64,000 bases of DNA from an uncultured Sulfitobacter sp. (GCA_947502265.1 CANMZB010000018.1:17034-81033), one strand, 5' to 3'; shown: positions 45,333-54,846, numbered from the stretch's first letter. The notes: generated from the sequence alone by a model not told the origin. A program made the numbers and translations.

Positions 45333-46354
45333 CCGATCCCATTTTGAAAATCGAACACGTCTCCAAACGCTTTACCCGGATGCCGGGGCTGGCCGAGCGG
45401 CTGGTCGGCAAGGTAACCGGTGGGGGCAAGCCGGTGACGGTTCATGCGCTGACGGACGTGTCGCTTGAGGTGTCGCAGGGCGAGGTGTTGGGTATTGTGG
45501 GCGAATCCGGCTGTGGCAAATCCACGTTGGGCCGTGTTGTAGCGGGCATTTATGCGCCCAGCGATGGCAGTGTGACCCTGCACGACAAGCCGGTTGCGCG
45601 CACCCATGGCGGCAATATCGACAAGCTGACGACGCAGGTGCAGATGATCCATCAGGATCCGTTTGCCTCGCTTAACCCGCGCATGAAGGTGGGCGAGACA
45701 TTGGCCGAAGGCCCGCGCTATCACAAGATTATTCCGGCCCGTGATGTGCAGGCGCGGATGCGCGAATTGTTGGAGAAAGTGGGCCTTGAGGGGGCGTATG
45801 CGGATCGTTTCCCGCATCAGTTTTCGGGCGGTCAGCGCCAGCGTGTCGCGATTGCCCGTGCGCTGGCGATGGAGCCGGAGGTTCTGGTGCTGGATGAGGC
45901 TGTTGCCTCGTTGGATGTGTCGATTCAGGCGCAGGTGTTGAACCTGTTCATGGATCTGCGCCGCGATCTGGGTCTGACGGCGCTGTTTGTCAGCCATGAT
46001 TTGTCGGTGGTGCGTCATGTGTGTGACCGCGTGGCGATCATGTATCTGGGCCGGTTGGTCGAGCTTGCTCCGGCGGATGAATTATACGCCGATCCCAAGC
46101 ACCCTTATACGACGGCTCTTTTTGCCTCGGTCCCGACTGTCGGGACGGGCAAGCGGCGGTTCGAGGCGATCAAGGGTGAAATCCCGTCGCCGATCAACCC
46201 GCCGTCGGGCTGTGCGTTTCATCCGCGTTGCCCGCTTGCCGGACCGCGCTGTCGGGTGGAGGTGCCGCGCCTGACGGATGCGGGGACGGCGCGCACGGTT
46301 GCCTGTCACCTCAACGATGGCGGGGTTGATGCCAAGTCGGAGGTGGCGGCATGA
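45329..46354 (+). CDS. Peptide ABC transporter ATPase (DppF-like)
   Basis: 341 aa from the ATG overlapping the upstream stop; the much longer in-frame opening is a shadow of that gene. Walker A GESGCGKST, Q-loop IHQDPFASLNP, signature FSGGQRQRVAIARAL, Walker B VLVLDEAVASLD, switch VSHDLSVV and a C-terminal CAFHPRCPLAGPRC cluster. An insertion near residue 25 (RLVGKVTGGGKPVTVHAL) is usual for DppF partners. Completes a full importer. Confidence 0.92.
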   Translation: MTDPILKIEHVSKRFTRMPGLAERLVGKVTGGGKPVTVHALTDVSLEVSQGEVLGIVGESGCGKSTLGRVVAGIYAPSDGSVTLHDKPVARTHGGNIDKLTTQVQMIHQDPFASLNPRMKVGETLAEGPRYHKIIPARDVQARMRELLEKVGLEGAYADRFPHQFSGGQRQRVAIARALAMEPEVLVLDEAVASLDVSIQAQVLNLFMDLRRDLGLTALFVSHDLSVVRHVCDRVAIMYLGRLVELAPADELYADPKHPYTTALFASVPTVGTGKRRFEAIKGEIPSPINPPSGCAFHPRCPLAGPRCRVEVPRLTDAGTARTVACHLNDGGVDAKSEVAA

Positions 46355-47832
46355 GCGATGATCTGAACGCGCGTGTCGGCCGGTTGAACGATGTGCTGTG
46401 CGCGGTGAATACGCTGAATTGGGATGCGCGCACGCAAATGCCGTCTGGCGGGGCGCAAACGCGCGGGCACCAGGTGGCGACGTTGATGGGAATCGCGCGC
46501 GAGATGATCCTTGATCGCGGGATGCAGGATGCTGTTGACGCGGCGGGGGACGATCCGGCCGCCGTGGCGGTGCAAGAGGCGATCAACCATCATACACGCC
46601 TGCCCGCCGAATTGCTGCGCGCACAGGCCGAACATGCCACCGTTGCGGGGGCGGCGTGGGCGCATGCACGCGAAACATCCGATTTTGCGCTGTTCCAGCC
46701 GCATCTGGAAAAGGTTGTTTCATTGGCGCGCGAAAGTGCGCAGGCTTTGGGATACGAGGGTCATCCCTATGACCCGATGGTGCAGATTTACGAGCCGGGT
46801 GAAACCGCCGCCAGCCTTGGGGCGTTTTTCGATACGCTGCGCGCGGGTATCCTGCCGGTGCTCGACGCTGCGCGCGGACGACCCGCTCCGCGCACCGATT
46901 TTCTGTACCGCGACTATCCGCCGGAATTGCAGCACCGCTTTGCCGCCGATACGGCGCGCGCGTTGGGGTATGATTTTGATCGTGGGCGGCTTGATACCGC
47001 TGTGCATCCGTTCGAGGTGAGCTTTACCCGCAACGATGTGCGCATCACCTCGCGTTGGCCACGCAATTACCTGCCGATGTCGATTTTCGGCAGCATTCAC
47101 GAGGTCGGTCATGCGCTGTATGAGCAAGGTGTTGATCCGGCCCATACGCGCGGCGCTTTTGCGACGGATATGATTGGGCTTTATGCGGTTGGCGGCACCA
47201 GTTTCGGGATGCACGAAAGCCAGTCGCGTCTGTTGGAAAACCACGTCGGGCGCAGCCCCGCGTTTTGGGCGGCGCATTTTGCACGCCTGCGCGATACCTT
47301 CCCGCAGCAGCTTGCCGATGTGAGCGAGGCGGAATTTGTCGCCGCCATCAACCGGGTCGAGCCGGGACCGATCCGCGTGGAGGCGGACGAGTTGACGTAT
47401 GATCTGCACATCATGCTGCGTGTGCGGATCGAGATGGCGTTGATGGACGGATCGTTGGCGGTGGCCGATGTTGCGCAGGTCTGGCGCGAGGCGATGCGCG
47501 ATGATCTGGGTGTGGAGATCACCGATGATGCGCAGGGGTGTCTTCAGGATGTGCATTGGTCGTCGGGCTATATCGGGTCGTTCCCGACCTACACCATCGG
47601 CAATGCAACGGCGGCACAGCTGATGGCGCATTTCGATGCCACCAAACCCGACATCCGCGCAGCGCTTGAGCGGGCGGACACCGCACCGTTGCGCGCGGCG
47701 TTGTCGGATAGCGTCTGGCAGCACGGGCGTGCGCGCAGCCGTGCGCAGATGTTGGGTGCGCTGGGGGCCGAAGCGAATGATCCGCAGCCGTACCTGTCGT
47801 ATCTGAAGGACAAATTCACCGCCGTCGCCTAG
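46351..47832 (+). CDS. M32 family metallocarboxypeptidase
   Basis: 493 aa, carboxypeptidase Taq family. The zinc motif is SIHEVGHALYEQG (HEXXH), with the third ligand in MHESQSRLLENHVG. LNWDARTQMPSGG near the N-terminus and DVHWSSGYIGSFPTYTIGN near the C-terminus are family hallmarks. Removes C-terminal residues from peptides in the cytoplasm, suited to processing what the upstream importer brings in. ATGA overlap with the DppF-like gene; converges with the SulP gene, overlapping by 4 bp. Confidence 0.92.
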   Translation: MSDDLNARVGRLNDVLCAVNTLNWDARTQMPSGGAQTRGHQVATLMGIAREMILDRGMQDAVDAAGDDPAAVAVQEAINHHTRLPAELLRAQAEHATVAGAAWAHARETSDFALFQPHLEKVVSLARESAQALGYEGHPYDPMVQIYEPGETAASLGAFFDTLRAGILPVLDAARGRPAPRTDFLYRDYPPELQHRFAADTARALGYDFDRGRLDTAVHPFEVSFTRNDVRITSRWPRNYLPMSIFGSIHEVGHALYEQGVDPAHTRGAFATDMIGLYAVGGTSFGMHESQSRLLENHVGRSPAFWAAHFARLRDTFPQQLADVSEAEFVAAINRVEPGPIRVEADELTYDLHIMLRVRIEMALMDGSLAVADVAQVWREAMRDDLGVEITDDAQGCLQDVHWSSGYIGSFPTYTIGNATAAQLMAHFDATKPDIRAALERADTAPLRAALSDSVWQHGRARSRAQMLGALGAEANDPQPYLSYLKDKFTAVA

Positions 47833-49094
47833 CGATCGGGCGGTGTCCAGTCTTTCTCCATGGTTGCGTTGTTGCGGCGTAACCGCAAGGCAAGGCCAAG
47901 CGCGACACCGACACCGATCGCGACGGTCAGGTCCGCAAACACCGTCAAAACCAGAGTGACGCCCAACAGAACCCGATCGGATGTGGGGGCTTGCATATAG
48001 CCGCGCCATTTGTGCGGCTCGCTCATGTTCCATGCGGTCAGGATGAGCAGTCCGGCGAGCGCGGGCATGGCAAGATACCCCGCGAGCGGCGCGGCCAAGA
48101 GCATCACCAGCAAGATCGTCAGCGCGTGAACGACGCCTGCAACGGGGGTTTTGCCGCCCGCGCGCACGTTCGTGGCGGTGCGCGCAATCGCCCCTGTTGC
48201 GGGCAGGCCGCCAAACAGGGCGGACCCGACATTTGCGAACCCCTGTGCGAGAACCTCGGCGTTTGGTCTGTGTTGACCACCGATCATCCGGTCGGCAACC
48301 ATCGCAGACAGAAGCGATTCAACGCTGGCGAGGAAGGCGATGATGAAGGCGGAGGGGAGTAGTTCGATGATCCGCTCGACGGTGATAACGGGAAGGGAGG
48401 GCACCGGCAGTGTGCGTGGCAGATCGCCAAACCGCGAAAAGATGGTATCGACGGGCAGGGCGGCAAAGGCGACAATGGCGGAGGTCAGACCGACAGCGAC
48501 CACCAGCCCCGGAAATTTGGGCGCAAGGCGGCGCAAACCAACGATCAATACCATTGTGACCGCCCCGATCCCCAGCGCAAACGGGCTTAGGCTATCGCGC
48601 GCGTTCCACAGCGTGTGCATCTTTTCGATAAATTCTGCGGGAACGTCTTTGATCGAGAGGCCGAACAGGTCGTTGATCTGGCTTGTTGCGATGATGATGC
48701 CAATGCCGATGGTGAAACCGTTGATCACCGCTTCGGGGACATAGGCGACAAGGTTGCCCGCCCGCAGATATCCGGCAACCATCATGATGATACCGGCCAT
48801 AAGCGTTGCAAGGACCAGCCCGTCATAGCCATGTGTGGCGATGACACCGTAAACGACGACGATAAACGCGCCTGTCGGCCCGCCGATCTGTACCCGGCTG
48901 CCGCCAAAAAGCGAGATCAAAAGCCCCGCGACGATTGCTGTCACAAGCCCCTTTTCCGGCCCCGCGCCCGACGCGATGGCAATGGCGAGGCTGAGAGGTA
49001 ATGCAACCATCGCCACAGTGATCCCTGCGATCACGTCGCTGGTGAATTGGTGGCGGTCATAGGTGGCGAGTGTCGTTAGAATTTTAGGTTTCAT
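47829..49094 (-). CDS. SulP family anion transporter lacking a STAS domain
   Basis: 421 aa with about 10-12 membrane segments. DVIAGITVAMVALPLSLAIAIASG and VQIGGPTGAFIVVVYGVI are SulP signatures, and PEAVINGFTIGIGI lies in the core. The chain ends ~15 residues after the last membrane span, so the cytoplasmic STAS domain found in most SulP proteins is missing. Possible substrates are sulfate, bicarbonate or dicarboxylate; sequence does not decide. Confidence 0.85.
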   Translation of the reverse strand: MKPKILTTLATYDRHQFTSDVIAGITVAMVALPLSLAIAIASGAGPEKGLVTAIVAGLLISLFGGSRVQIGGPTGAFIVVVYGVIATHGYDGLVLATLMAGIIMMVAGYLRAGNLVAYVPEAVINGFTIGIGIIIATSQINDLFGLSIKDVPAEFIEKMHTLWNARDSLSPFALGIGAVTMVLIVGLRRLAPKFPGLVVAVGLTSAIVAFAALPVDTIFSRFGDLPRTLPVPSLPVITVERIIELLPSAFIIAFLASVESLLSAMVADRMIGGQHRPNAEVLAQGFANVGSALFGGLPATGAIARTATNVRAGGKTPVAGVVHALTILLVMLLAAPLAGYLAMPALAGLLILTAWNMSEPHKWRGYMQAPTSDRVLLGVTLVLTVFADLTVAIGVGVALGLALRLRRNNATMEKDWTPPDR

Positions 49095-49181
49095 GGGATT
49101 AGATACGCCCTCAGGGGGAGATAGTTCAAGCTGTTACGACGCAATGGCGGCGGTGGGGTGACGTTGGGTGCGCCGCATTAT

Positions 49182-49202
49182 ATCCGAGTAAATTTGTCGG
49201 AT
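49182..49202. promoter_or_regulatory. Inverted repeat upstream of the imelysin cluster
   Basis: ATCCGA and TCGGAT, perfect 6-bp arms with a 9-base AT-rich centre, directly abut a TTGACA hexamer (49202-49207). The place fits an operator for the downstream cluster, perhaps iron-responsive, but it does not match an iron-box consensus I can name. Confidence 0.4.
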
Positions 49203-49376
49203 TGACATGTCGCACTAATTCACTCAGGTATGCGAAACGTCAAGCCACCCCGATTCCGAAGGCAGGGGAAGCCCGACACGTTTTAAATGTGAGGACTTCC
49301 AGATGCGGCAACCTGCGACGAACATGACATCAAACGACGTGCCGGAGCGCGCCACCAACCCCCTGCGGGTGACTCG

Positions 49377-49856
49377 ATGAACGATGCACAGACCAAACGC
49401 GGCGGCGCGCCTGTCGGTTATATTGCCGAGCTGGACGCGATTGAAGCGGCGTCCGTTATCTATCTGCGGCTTTGGGCGGACGGGCCGGTATCGCGCGCGC
49501 AGGTAAAAAGCGACTTTGCCACGGCGCTTGGCGTGGATCAGGGGAACCGGGCGGTGCGCACGTTCGAGCAGCTGTGCAGCCTGTGTGCCAGCCATGGCCG
49601 CAGGCCGCTGATGCATCATTCGGTTCAGTGTAAATGCCTTGGCGCGGATGAATCCTGTTTTGCCAACTTTATCGCCGCAGCGGCGGGGGGCGAGCGCGAG
49701 GATGCCATGCTGTTTGCCAGCTTGCTGGTGCGCGTTGATGTGGCACCGATGATTGTATCGTGTGCCGCCGATTTCGGGCTGGCGTTAAAACGGATGCGCC
49801 TTGCGGCCCCTGTTGACCTTGTGCCGATGAATATTCACCCGACAACACTTCACTAA
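49377..49856 (+). CDS. Small cysteine-containing protein of unknown function
   Basis: 159 aa, soluble by appearance, without signal peptide. Not recognised. The centre has QCKCLGADESCFANFIAAAA, with three cysteines in ten residues, next to an earlier CSLC pair; they could bind a metal or haem. It ends 14 bp before the imelysin gene and starts near the TTGACA/inverted repeat, so it probably heads that operon. A regulatory or cofactor-handling role in the iron-linked cluster is only inferred. Confidence 0.6.
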   Translation: MNDAQTKRGGAPVGYIAELDAIEAASVIYLRLWADGPVSRAQVKSDFATALGVDQGNRAVRTFEQLCSLCASHGRRPLMHHSVQCKCLGADESCFANFIAAAAGGEREDAMLFASLLVRVDVAPMIVSCAADFGLALKRMRLAAPVDLVPMNIHPTTLH

Positions 49857-49870
49857 AGGGACTACCACCT

Positions 49871-51133
49871 ATGAAACGACCCCACCTATTGACGACCGTT
49901 GCCTTGCTGGCGTTGGCGTCCCCCGCTTTTGCCGTTGAGAAGACCGATGTTCTTGCGACCTATGCCGATATTGCGGCGGCAAAATACGAAGACAGCCTGA
50001 TCACTGCGCAGCGTCTGCAAGGGGCGGTGAATGCGTTGGTCAAATCACCGTCCGCCGAAAACCTGAACGCCGCCCGCGCGGCGTGGTTGGCGGCGCGTGT
50101 GCCGTACCAGCAAAGCGAAGTGTACCGTTTCGGCAATGCCATCGTGGATGATTGGGAGGGCAAAGTGAACGCCTGGCCCCTGGACGAGGGTTTGATCGAC
50201 TATGTGGACGGATCATATGGCGGGGCGTCTGACGAGAACGCGTTTGCTGCGTTGAACGTGGTGGCTAACCCTGTGTTCTCGTTGTCCGGAACAGAGATTG
50301 ACGCGACCGACATCACGCCGGAGTTGCTGTCGGAGACCTTGCACGAGGCGGATGGTGTCGAAGCGAATGTGGCAACGGGGTATCACGCGATTGAATTCCT
50401 GCTGTGGGGTCAGGATCTGAACGGTCACGGGGACGGGGCGGGGGACCGCGCGTGGACCGATTACGGTGTGGGCGATGACTGTACCAATGCCAACTGTGAC
50501 CGGCGCGGGGAGTACCTTGTGGCGGCGACCGATCTGCTGGTGTCGGATCTGGAGTGGATGGCGGCGCAGTGGACCGCGGACGGGGCCGCGCGTGCGGAAT
50601 TGACCACGGACACCGACACAGGTTTGGCCGCGATCCTCACGGGCATGGGATCGTTGTCATACGGCGAACAGGCCGGAGAGCGGATGCGTCTGGGCCTGAT
50701 GCTGAACGATCCCGAAGAAGAGCACGACTGCTTTTCCGACAACACGCACAACAGTCACTATTACGACGGCATGGGCATTCAGAACGTCTATCTGGGCGAA
50801 TACGTTCGCGTCGATGGAACGCTGGTTTCCGGGCCGTCGCTGTCCGACATGGTTGCGGCGGCTGACGCGGACCTTGATGCAGAGATGCGCGGCAAGCTGG
50901 GCACCACAATGATGGCGCTTGCACGGATCAAAACCGCCGCCGAAGCGGGGTTTGCCTATGACCAGATGCTGGAACGCGGCAATGCGGGCGGCGAAGCGTT
51001 GATTATGGGCGGTGTGAACGGCCTTATCGACCAGACGCGCTCGATCGAGCGTGTTGTGACAGTGCTTGGTCTGGACCAGATCGCATTTGAAGGCTCCGAG
51101 AGCCTTGATGATCCGAACGCTGTTTTTCAATAA
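49871..51133 (+). CDS. Imelysin-family iron-regulated protein (IrpA/COG3487-like)
   Basis: 420 aa. The signal peptide ends near SPAFA-VEK. The imelysin GxHxxE motif is intact in GYHAIEFLLWGQD at residues ~176-188. Further family blocks are PLDEGLIDYVDG, a CxxxxC pair (DDCTNANC) and HNSHYYDGMGIQNVYLGEY. Imelysins are periplasmic or outer-membrane proteins linked to iron uptake, with an unsettled biochemical role. First large gene of the cluster that ends with DUF1513. Confidence 0.9.
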   Translation: MKRPHLLTTVALLALASPAFAVEKTDVLATYADIAAAKYEDSLITAQRLQGAVNALVKSPSAENLNAARAAWLAARVPYQQSEVYRFGNAIVDDWEGKVNAWPLDEGLIDYVDGSYGGASDENAFAALNVVANPVFSLSGTEIDATDITPELLSETLHEADGVEANVATGYHAIEFLLWGQDLNGHGDGAGDRAWTDYGVGDDCTNANCDRRGEYLVAATDLLVSDLEWMAAQWTADGAARAELTTDTDTGLAAILTGMGSLSYGEQAGERMRLGLMLNDPEEEHDCFSDNTHNSHYYDGMGIQNVYLGEYVRVDGTLVSGPSLSDMVAAADADLDAEMRGKLGTTMMALARIKTAAEAGFAYDQMLERGNAGGEALIMGGVNGLIDQTRSIERVVTVLGLDQIAFEGSESLDDPNAVFQ

Positions 51134-51183
51134 ACCGACCGGCCCGACAGCCATATTAATAGACAATATCAGGACGACACCAG

Positions 51184-52191
51184 ATGACTAAAACGATACT
51201 TGCGGCGGGGCTTTGCGGCCTCTGGATGGCTGGCGGCACGGCGGCACAGGCACAGGAGGCCGGATTCACATGGGAAGGCAGCCTTGAGATTGGCGTGGAC
51301 GCCACGGTAGACGCCGATGACCGGAACGCAGAAGTGACGGACACATACCTGACGCTCGAGGCCGCGTTCGAGGCGGCCTTGACGGAGCGGATCAGCGCGT
51401 TCGGGGGGCTGACGCTTGAGTCTGTGACAGACGCCGATGATGATCGCGCGTTTGATGATCTGGGGCTGTATGTCAGCGAATTGGGCCTGCGCTTTGGCTT
51501 CGGCGAAACCGTGATCTCGGCAGGTAAGATCAGCCCGGTGTTTGCCGTGGCATGGGACGAGGCACCCGGATTTTACGGCACATCGCTGGCCGAAGATTAC
51601 GAGCTGAGCGAAATGATCGGTGTGACGGTTGATACACCTGTGGGGGGCGCGGGCGGTGTTCTTTCCTTTGCGGTGTTTTACGCGGACGATACGTTTCTGA
51701 GCAACAGCATCGGCAATAAACGCGGGCGCAATTCGGTGGCGGCGGGTGGTGTTGGCAATACCGGCAAGCTGAACAACGTCGCGCTCCAGTACACGCAGGA
51801 ATTTGGCGACACGACCGCATGGATTGGCGCGCGGCATCTGTCGGCGGGTGAAGGGGATGTCTCTGACGAGACGGGGATTGTTGCCGGTCTGACCCATGAT
51901 CTCGGAAACGGCTTTGATATGATCGGTGAAGTGGCGCATTTCAACGGTGCGGGCGGGGGCGATGAAAACGCCACCTATGCCACGCTGGGCGCGGCGTACG
52001 GGGTGAATGATTGGACGTTCTCGGCCACGGCGACCCTTGTTGATACCGAAAACGACACGGACAGCATGATTGCATTGGGTGTGGATCGCGCCCTGTCCGA
52101 GCGGGTCGAGGTCAACTTTGGCGTTGCGCGCTTTGACGTAGGGGGGGAGAAGTCCACCGCTCTGGGTCTGGCTGCTGTCGTTTCATTCTAA
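51184..52191 (+). CDS. Outer-membrane beta-barrel porin
   Basis: 335 aa. The signal peptide ends near AQAQE. The mature chain alternates polar and hydrophobic residues in repeated strands rich in Gly, Asp and aromatic residues. It ends with ALGLAAVVSF; a terminal Phe is the standard outer-membrane assembly signal. Placed between the imelysin and the di-haem gene, it may be the outer-membrane channel of this system (inference). No specific family name is claimed. Confidence 0.75.
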   Translation: MTKTILAAGLCGLWMAGGTAAQAQEAGFTWEGSLEIGVDATVDADDRNAEVTDTYLTLEAAFEAALTERISAFGGLTLESVTDADDDRAFDDLGLYVSELGLRFGFGETVISAGKISPVFAVAWDEAPGFYGTSLAEDYELSEMIGVTVDTPVGGAGGVLSFAVFYADDTFLSNSIGNKRGRNSVAAGGVGNTGKLNNVALQYTQEFGDTTAWIGARHLSAGEGDVSDETGIVAGLTHDLGNGFDMIGEVAHFNGAGGGDENATYATLGAAYGVNDWTFSATATLVDTENDTDSMIALGVDRALSERVEVNFGVARFDVGGEKSTALGLAAVVSF

Positions 52192-52266
52192 GGGGGTTGT
52201 GATGATTGTCTGCGGCGCGCTCAATGGCGTGCCCGCAGGCGGTTGGTGACTTTTTGAGGAAACCGG

Positions 52267-53832
52267 GTGAAGAAAAATATGCGCTGCTTAAGGCATCGAA
52301 AATGGACAAAGCGGAGTGCTCTGGCGCTGGCGGCGATGGTTGGTGCAACTGTCGCCGTTGCGGATGAGCCTGTGTGGTCGCTCGGCGATCCGCATTTGAA
52401 TACCGTCCCGAGGACCGTCGCAGAAGCGGCAAGGATTGAGGCGGTGACGGCGCTGACCACCGATTTCACCAAACCACAACGTTTCGAGGAAAAGAGCGCC
52501 GGTGCGGCAACGGTGCGGGTGCGCCGTGACGCGGATGCGTTTTCGCAATCGTCGGGCAACATCACCTTCGAGGACGAGCTGAACTTTAAGGTTGGCAACG
52601 GATTGTTCCGCAAGCTGTGGGTTTCGTCGCCGTCTTCGACATTGGCATCCGACGGCCTTGGCCCGCTGTTTAATGCGCGCTCGTGCCAGCGCTGCCACAT
52701 CAAAGACGGGCGCGGTCATCCGCCCGAGAGCGCGCAGGATAACGCCATCTCGATGTTTTTGCGGGTGTCGATTCCGGGCGCGCCGCAAGACGCTATTTCC
52801 GAGATCGAAGGTTATCTGGCCAGTCGTCCCGACCCGACCTATGGCACGCAATTGCAGGATTTTGCCGTTCAGGGCCATCCATCGGAATACCGTCTTGAGA
52901 TCACATACGAAGAAGAGATCGTGACCTTGGCGGATGGTGTGCAGGTGTCCTTGCGCCACCCGACCTATGTTGCCGCCGACCTTGGCTATGGGCCGTTGCA
53001 CCCTGATGCGATGTTAAGCCCGCGTGTCGCGCCGCAGATGATCGGGCTTGGCCTGCTTGAGGCGATCCCGGCGGCGGATATTCTGGCGGGGGCTGATCCT
53101 GAGGATCGGGACGGGGACGGTATTTCGGGGCGGCCCAACGTCGTTTGGTCCGCCGTGCATGACAAACCCATGTTGGGGCGGTTCGGGTGGAAGGCGGGGA
53201 ATCCAACCATTCTTGAGCAATCCGCCTCTGCTTTTGTGGGGGATATCGGGATTTCCAATCCGGTCTTTACGGCGGGGGCGGGGGAATGCACCGATTTGCA
53301 GGCCGATTGCAAAGCCGCCGTTCACGGCGACGGGGATGATCGTATTTACGAGATCGACGCAGAGGGTCTTGATCTGGTGACATTTTACAGCCGCAACCTT
53401 GGCGTGCCTGCGCGGCGCGATGTGGCGGACCCGCAGGTGCTGCGCGGCAAGGAAGTGTTCAACGAGACCCGCTGCACCGCCTGTCATACGCCAAGTTTCG
53501 TGACGCACAGGCTTAACGAGCAGCCCGAGCAGAGCTTTCAATTGATCTGGCCCTATACCGACATGTTGTTGCATGACATGGGACCGGACCTTGCCGATAA
53601 CCGCCCCGAGGCGCGTGCAACAGGGACCGAATGGCGCACGCCGCCGCTGTGGGGGATCGGCCTGACGCAGCAGGTGAGCGGGCACACATATTTCCTGCAT
53701 GACGGGCGCGCGCGGTCGATTCTCGAAGCGGTTTTGTGGCATGGTGGGGAGGCAAGCGGCCAACGCGATGCGGTGGTAGAGATGTCTACAGCGGATCGCG
53801 ACGCCCTGATCGCCTATTTGGAGAGCCTATGA
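52267..53832 (+). CDS. Di-haem oxidoreductase / putative peroxidase (DUF1111, COG3488-like)
   Basis: 521 aa. GTG start behind GAGG; a signal peptide ends near VAVADE. Two c-type haem sites are present, CQRCH (~residue 139) and CTACH (~residue 400), the latter after LRGKEVFNE. WRTPPLWGIGL and YFLHDGRARSILEAVLWHGGEA are family blocks related to MauG-like peroxidases. Periplasmic. It regularly accompanies imelysins, as here, and its stop overlaps the second imelysin by ATGA. Confidence 0.88.
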   Translation: MKKNMRCLRHRKWTKRSALALAAMVGATVAVADEPVWSLGDPHLNTVPRTVAEAARIEAVTALTTDFTKPQRFEEKSAGAATVRVRRDADAFSQSSGNITFEDELNFKVGNGLFRKLWVSSPSSTLASDGLGPLFNARSCQRCHIKDGRGHPPESAQDNAISMFLRVSIPGAPQDAISEIEGYLASRPDPTYGTQLQDFAVQGHPSEYRLEITYEEEIVTLADGVQVSLRHPTYVAADLGYGPLHPDAMLSPRVAPQMIGLGLLEAIPAADILAGADPEDRDGDGISGRPNVVWSAVHDKPMLGRFGWKAGNPTILEQSASAFVGDIGISNPVFTAGAGECTDLQADCKAAVHGDGDDRIYEIDAEGLDLVTFYSRNLGVPARRDVADPQVLRGKEVFNETRCTACHTPSFVTHRLNEQPEQSFQLIWPYTDMLLHDMGPDLADNRPEARATGTEWRTPPLWGIGLTQQVSGHTYFLHDGRARSILEAVLWHGGEASGQRDAVVEMSTADRDALIAYLESL

Positions 53833-54845
53833 GACATTTTCTTTTGACTGCCGCACTGGCTGTTGCGCCGTTTATCGCCACGGCGCAGACACCCGATCCG
53901 GTGATCGCGAAAATCGTGGACAGCCATATTTTGCCGCGGTTTCAAGCGCTGGCTGATACCACTGCGCAGCTTGCCGTGACGGCGCGGGGCGATTGTGCGC
54001 CTGAATCCACGCCGCTGCGCGCGGCATATTCTGATGCATTCGACGCCTGGATCGGGGCAAGCCATCTGCGATTTGGCCCTACGGAGGTGGATGATCGTGC
54101 CTTTGCGCTGGCGTTCTGGCCCGATAGCCGGGGTGCCACGCCGCGCACGTTAAACACATTGATCGCGCAGGAAGATCCGGTTGCCGCCACGCCCGAGGCC
54201 TATGCGCAGGTGTCCATCGCCGCGCGCGGTTTTTATGCGCTGGAGTTTCTCTTGTATGATGCAGGCTTAAGCGGCGCGGGGGATGGGCAATACCGCTGTA
54301 TGCTGGTGCAAACCATGACGGCGGATATGGCGACGACCAGCGCCGCAATCCTTCGCGACTGGCAGACGGATTATGCCGCGCGGATTCTCGCGCCCGACGC
54401 TGCAGGCCCCTATCGCTCGGAGCAGGAAGTCTTGCAGGAGATGTTGAAGGCGCTGACTGCGGGATTGCAATTCACCTCCGAGACGCGATTGGGACGGCCT
54501 TTGGGCACGTTCGAGCGGCCCCGCCCCACGCGCGCCGAGGCATGGCGCTCGGGGCGATCCGCGCGCCATGTCGGGGTGAGCCTTGCGGCGCTTGGTGATC
54601 TTGCGCACAACCTTGCCAGCGGTGATCCCGATCTGGTGCAGCGGATCGAGCACAGCTTTGCGCGCACGCAAGCCCGCCTTGCCGACCTGAATGATCCCGT
54701 GTTTGCGGGCGTTTCAGAGCCGCAAAGCCGGTTGCGGCTTGAGGTGATCCAGCAATCTGTCGATGCGACCCGCGACATTGTGCGCGCGGAGCTTGGTCCC
54801 ACGCTTGGCGTGTCGGCGGGTTTTAATGCGCTGGATGGCGATTGA
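53829..54845 (+). CDS. Second imelysin-family protein (COG3489-like)
   Basis: 338 aa with a signal peptide ending near ATAQT. It has the imelysin fold pattern, but the motif equivalent to GxHxxE reads GFYALEFLLYD, with Tyr in place of His, so metal or haem handling should differ from the first imelysin. Start chosen at the ATGA overlap. Its 3' end runs into the DUF1513 gene. Confidence 0.85.
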   Translation: MRHFLLTAALAVAPFIATAQTPDPVIAKIVDSHILPRFQALADTTAQLAVTARGDCAPESTPLRAAYSDAFDAWIGASHLRFGPTEVDDRAFALAFWPDSRGATPRTLNTLIAQEDPVAATPEAYAQVSIAARGFYALEFLLYDAGLSGAGDGQYRCMLVQTMTADMATTSAAILRDWQTDYAARILAPDAAGPYRSEQEVLQEMLKALTAGLQFTSETRLGRPLGTFERPRPTRAEAWRSGRSARHVGVSLAALGDLAHNLASGDPDLVQRIEHSFARTQARLADLNDPVFAGVSEPQSRLRLEVIQQSVDATRDIVRAELGPTLGVSAGFNALDGD

Positions 54846-54846
54846 G

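Noticed and set aside
49182..49240. Irr or RirA iron box
   Set aside because: The inverted repeat does not match a consensus I can state with confidence.
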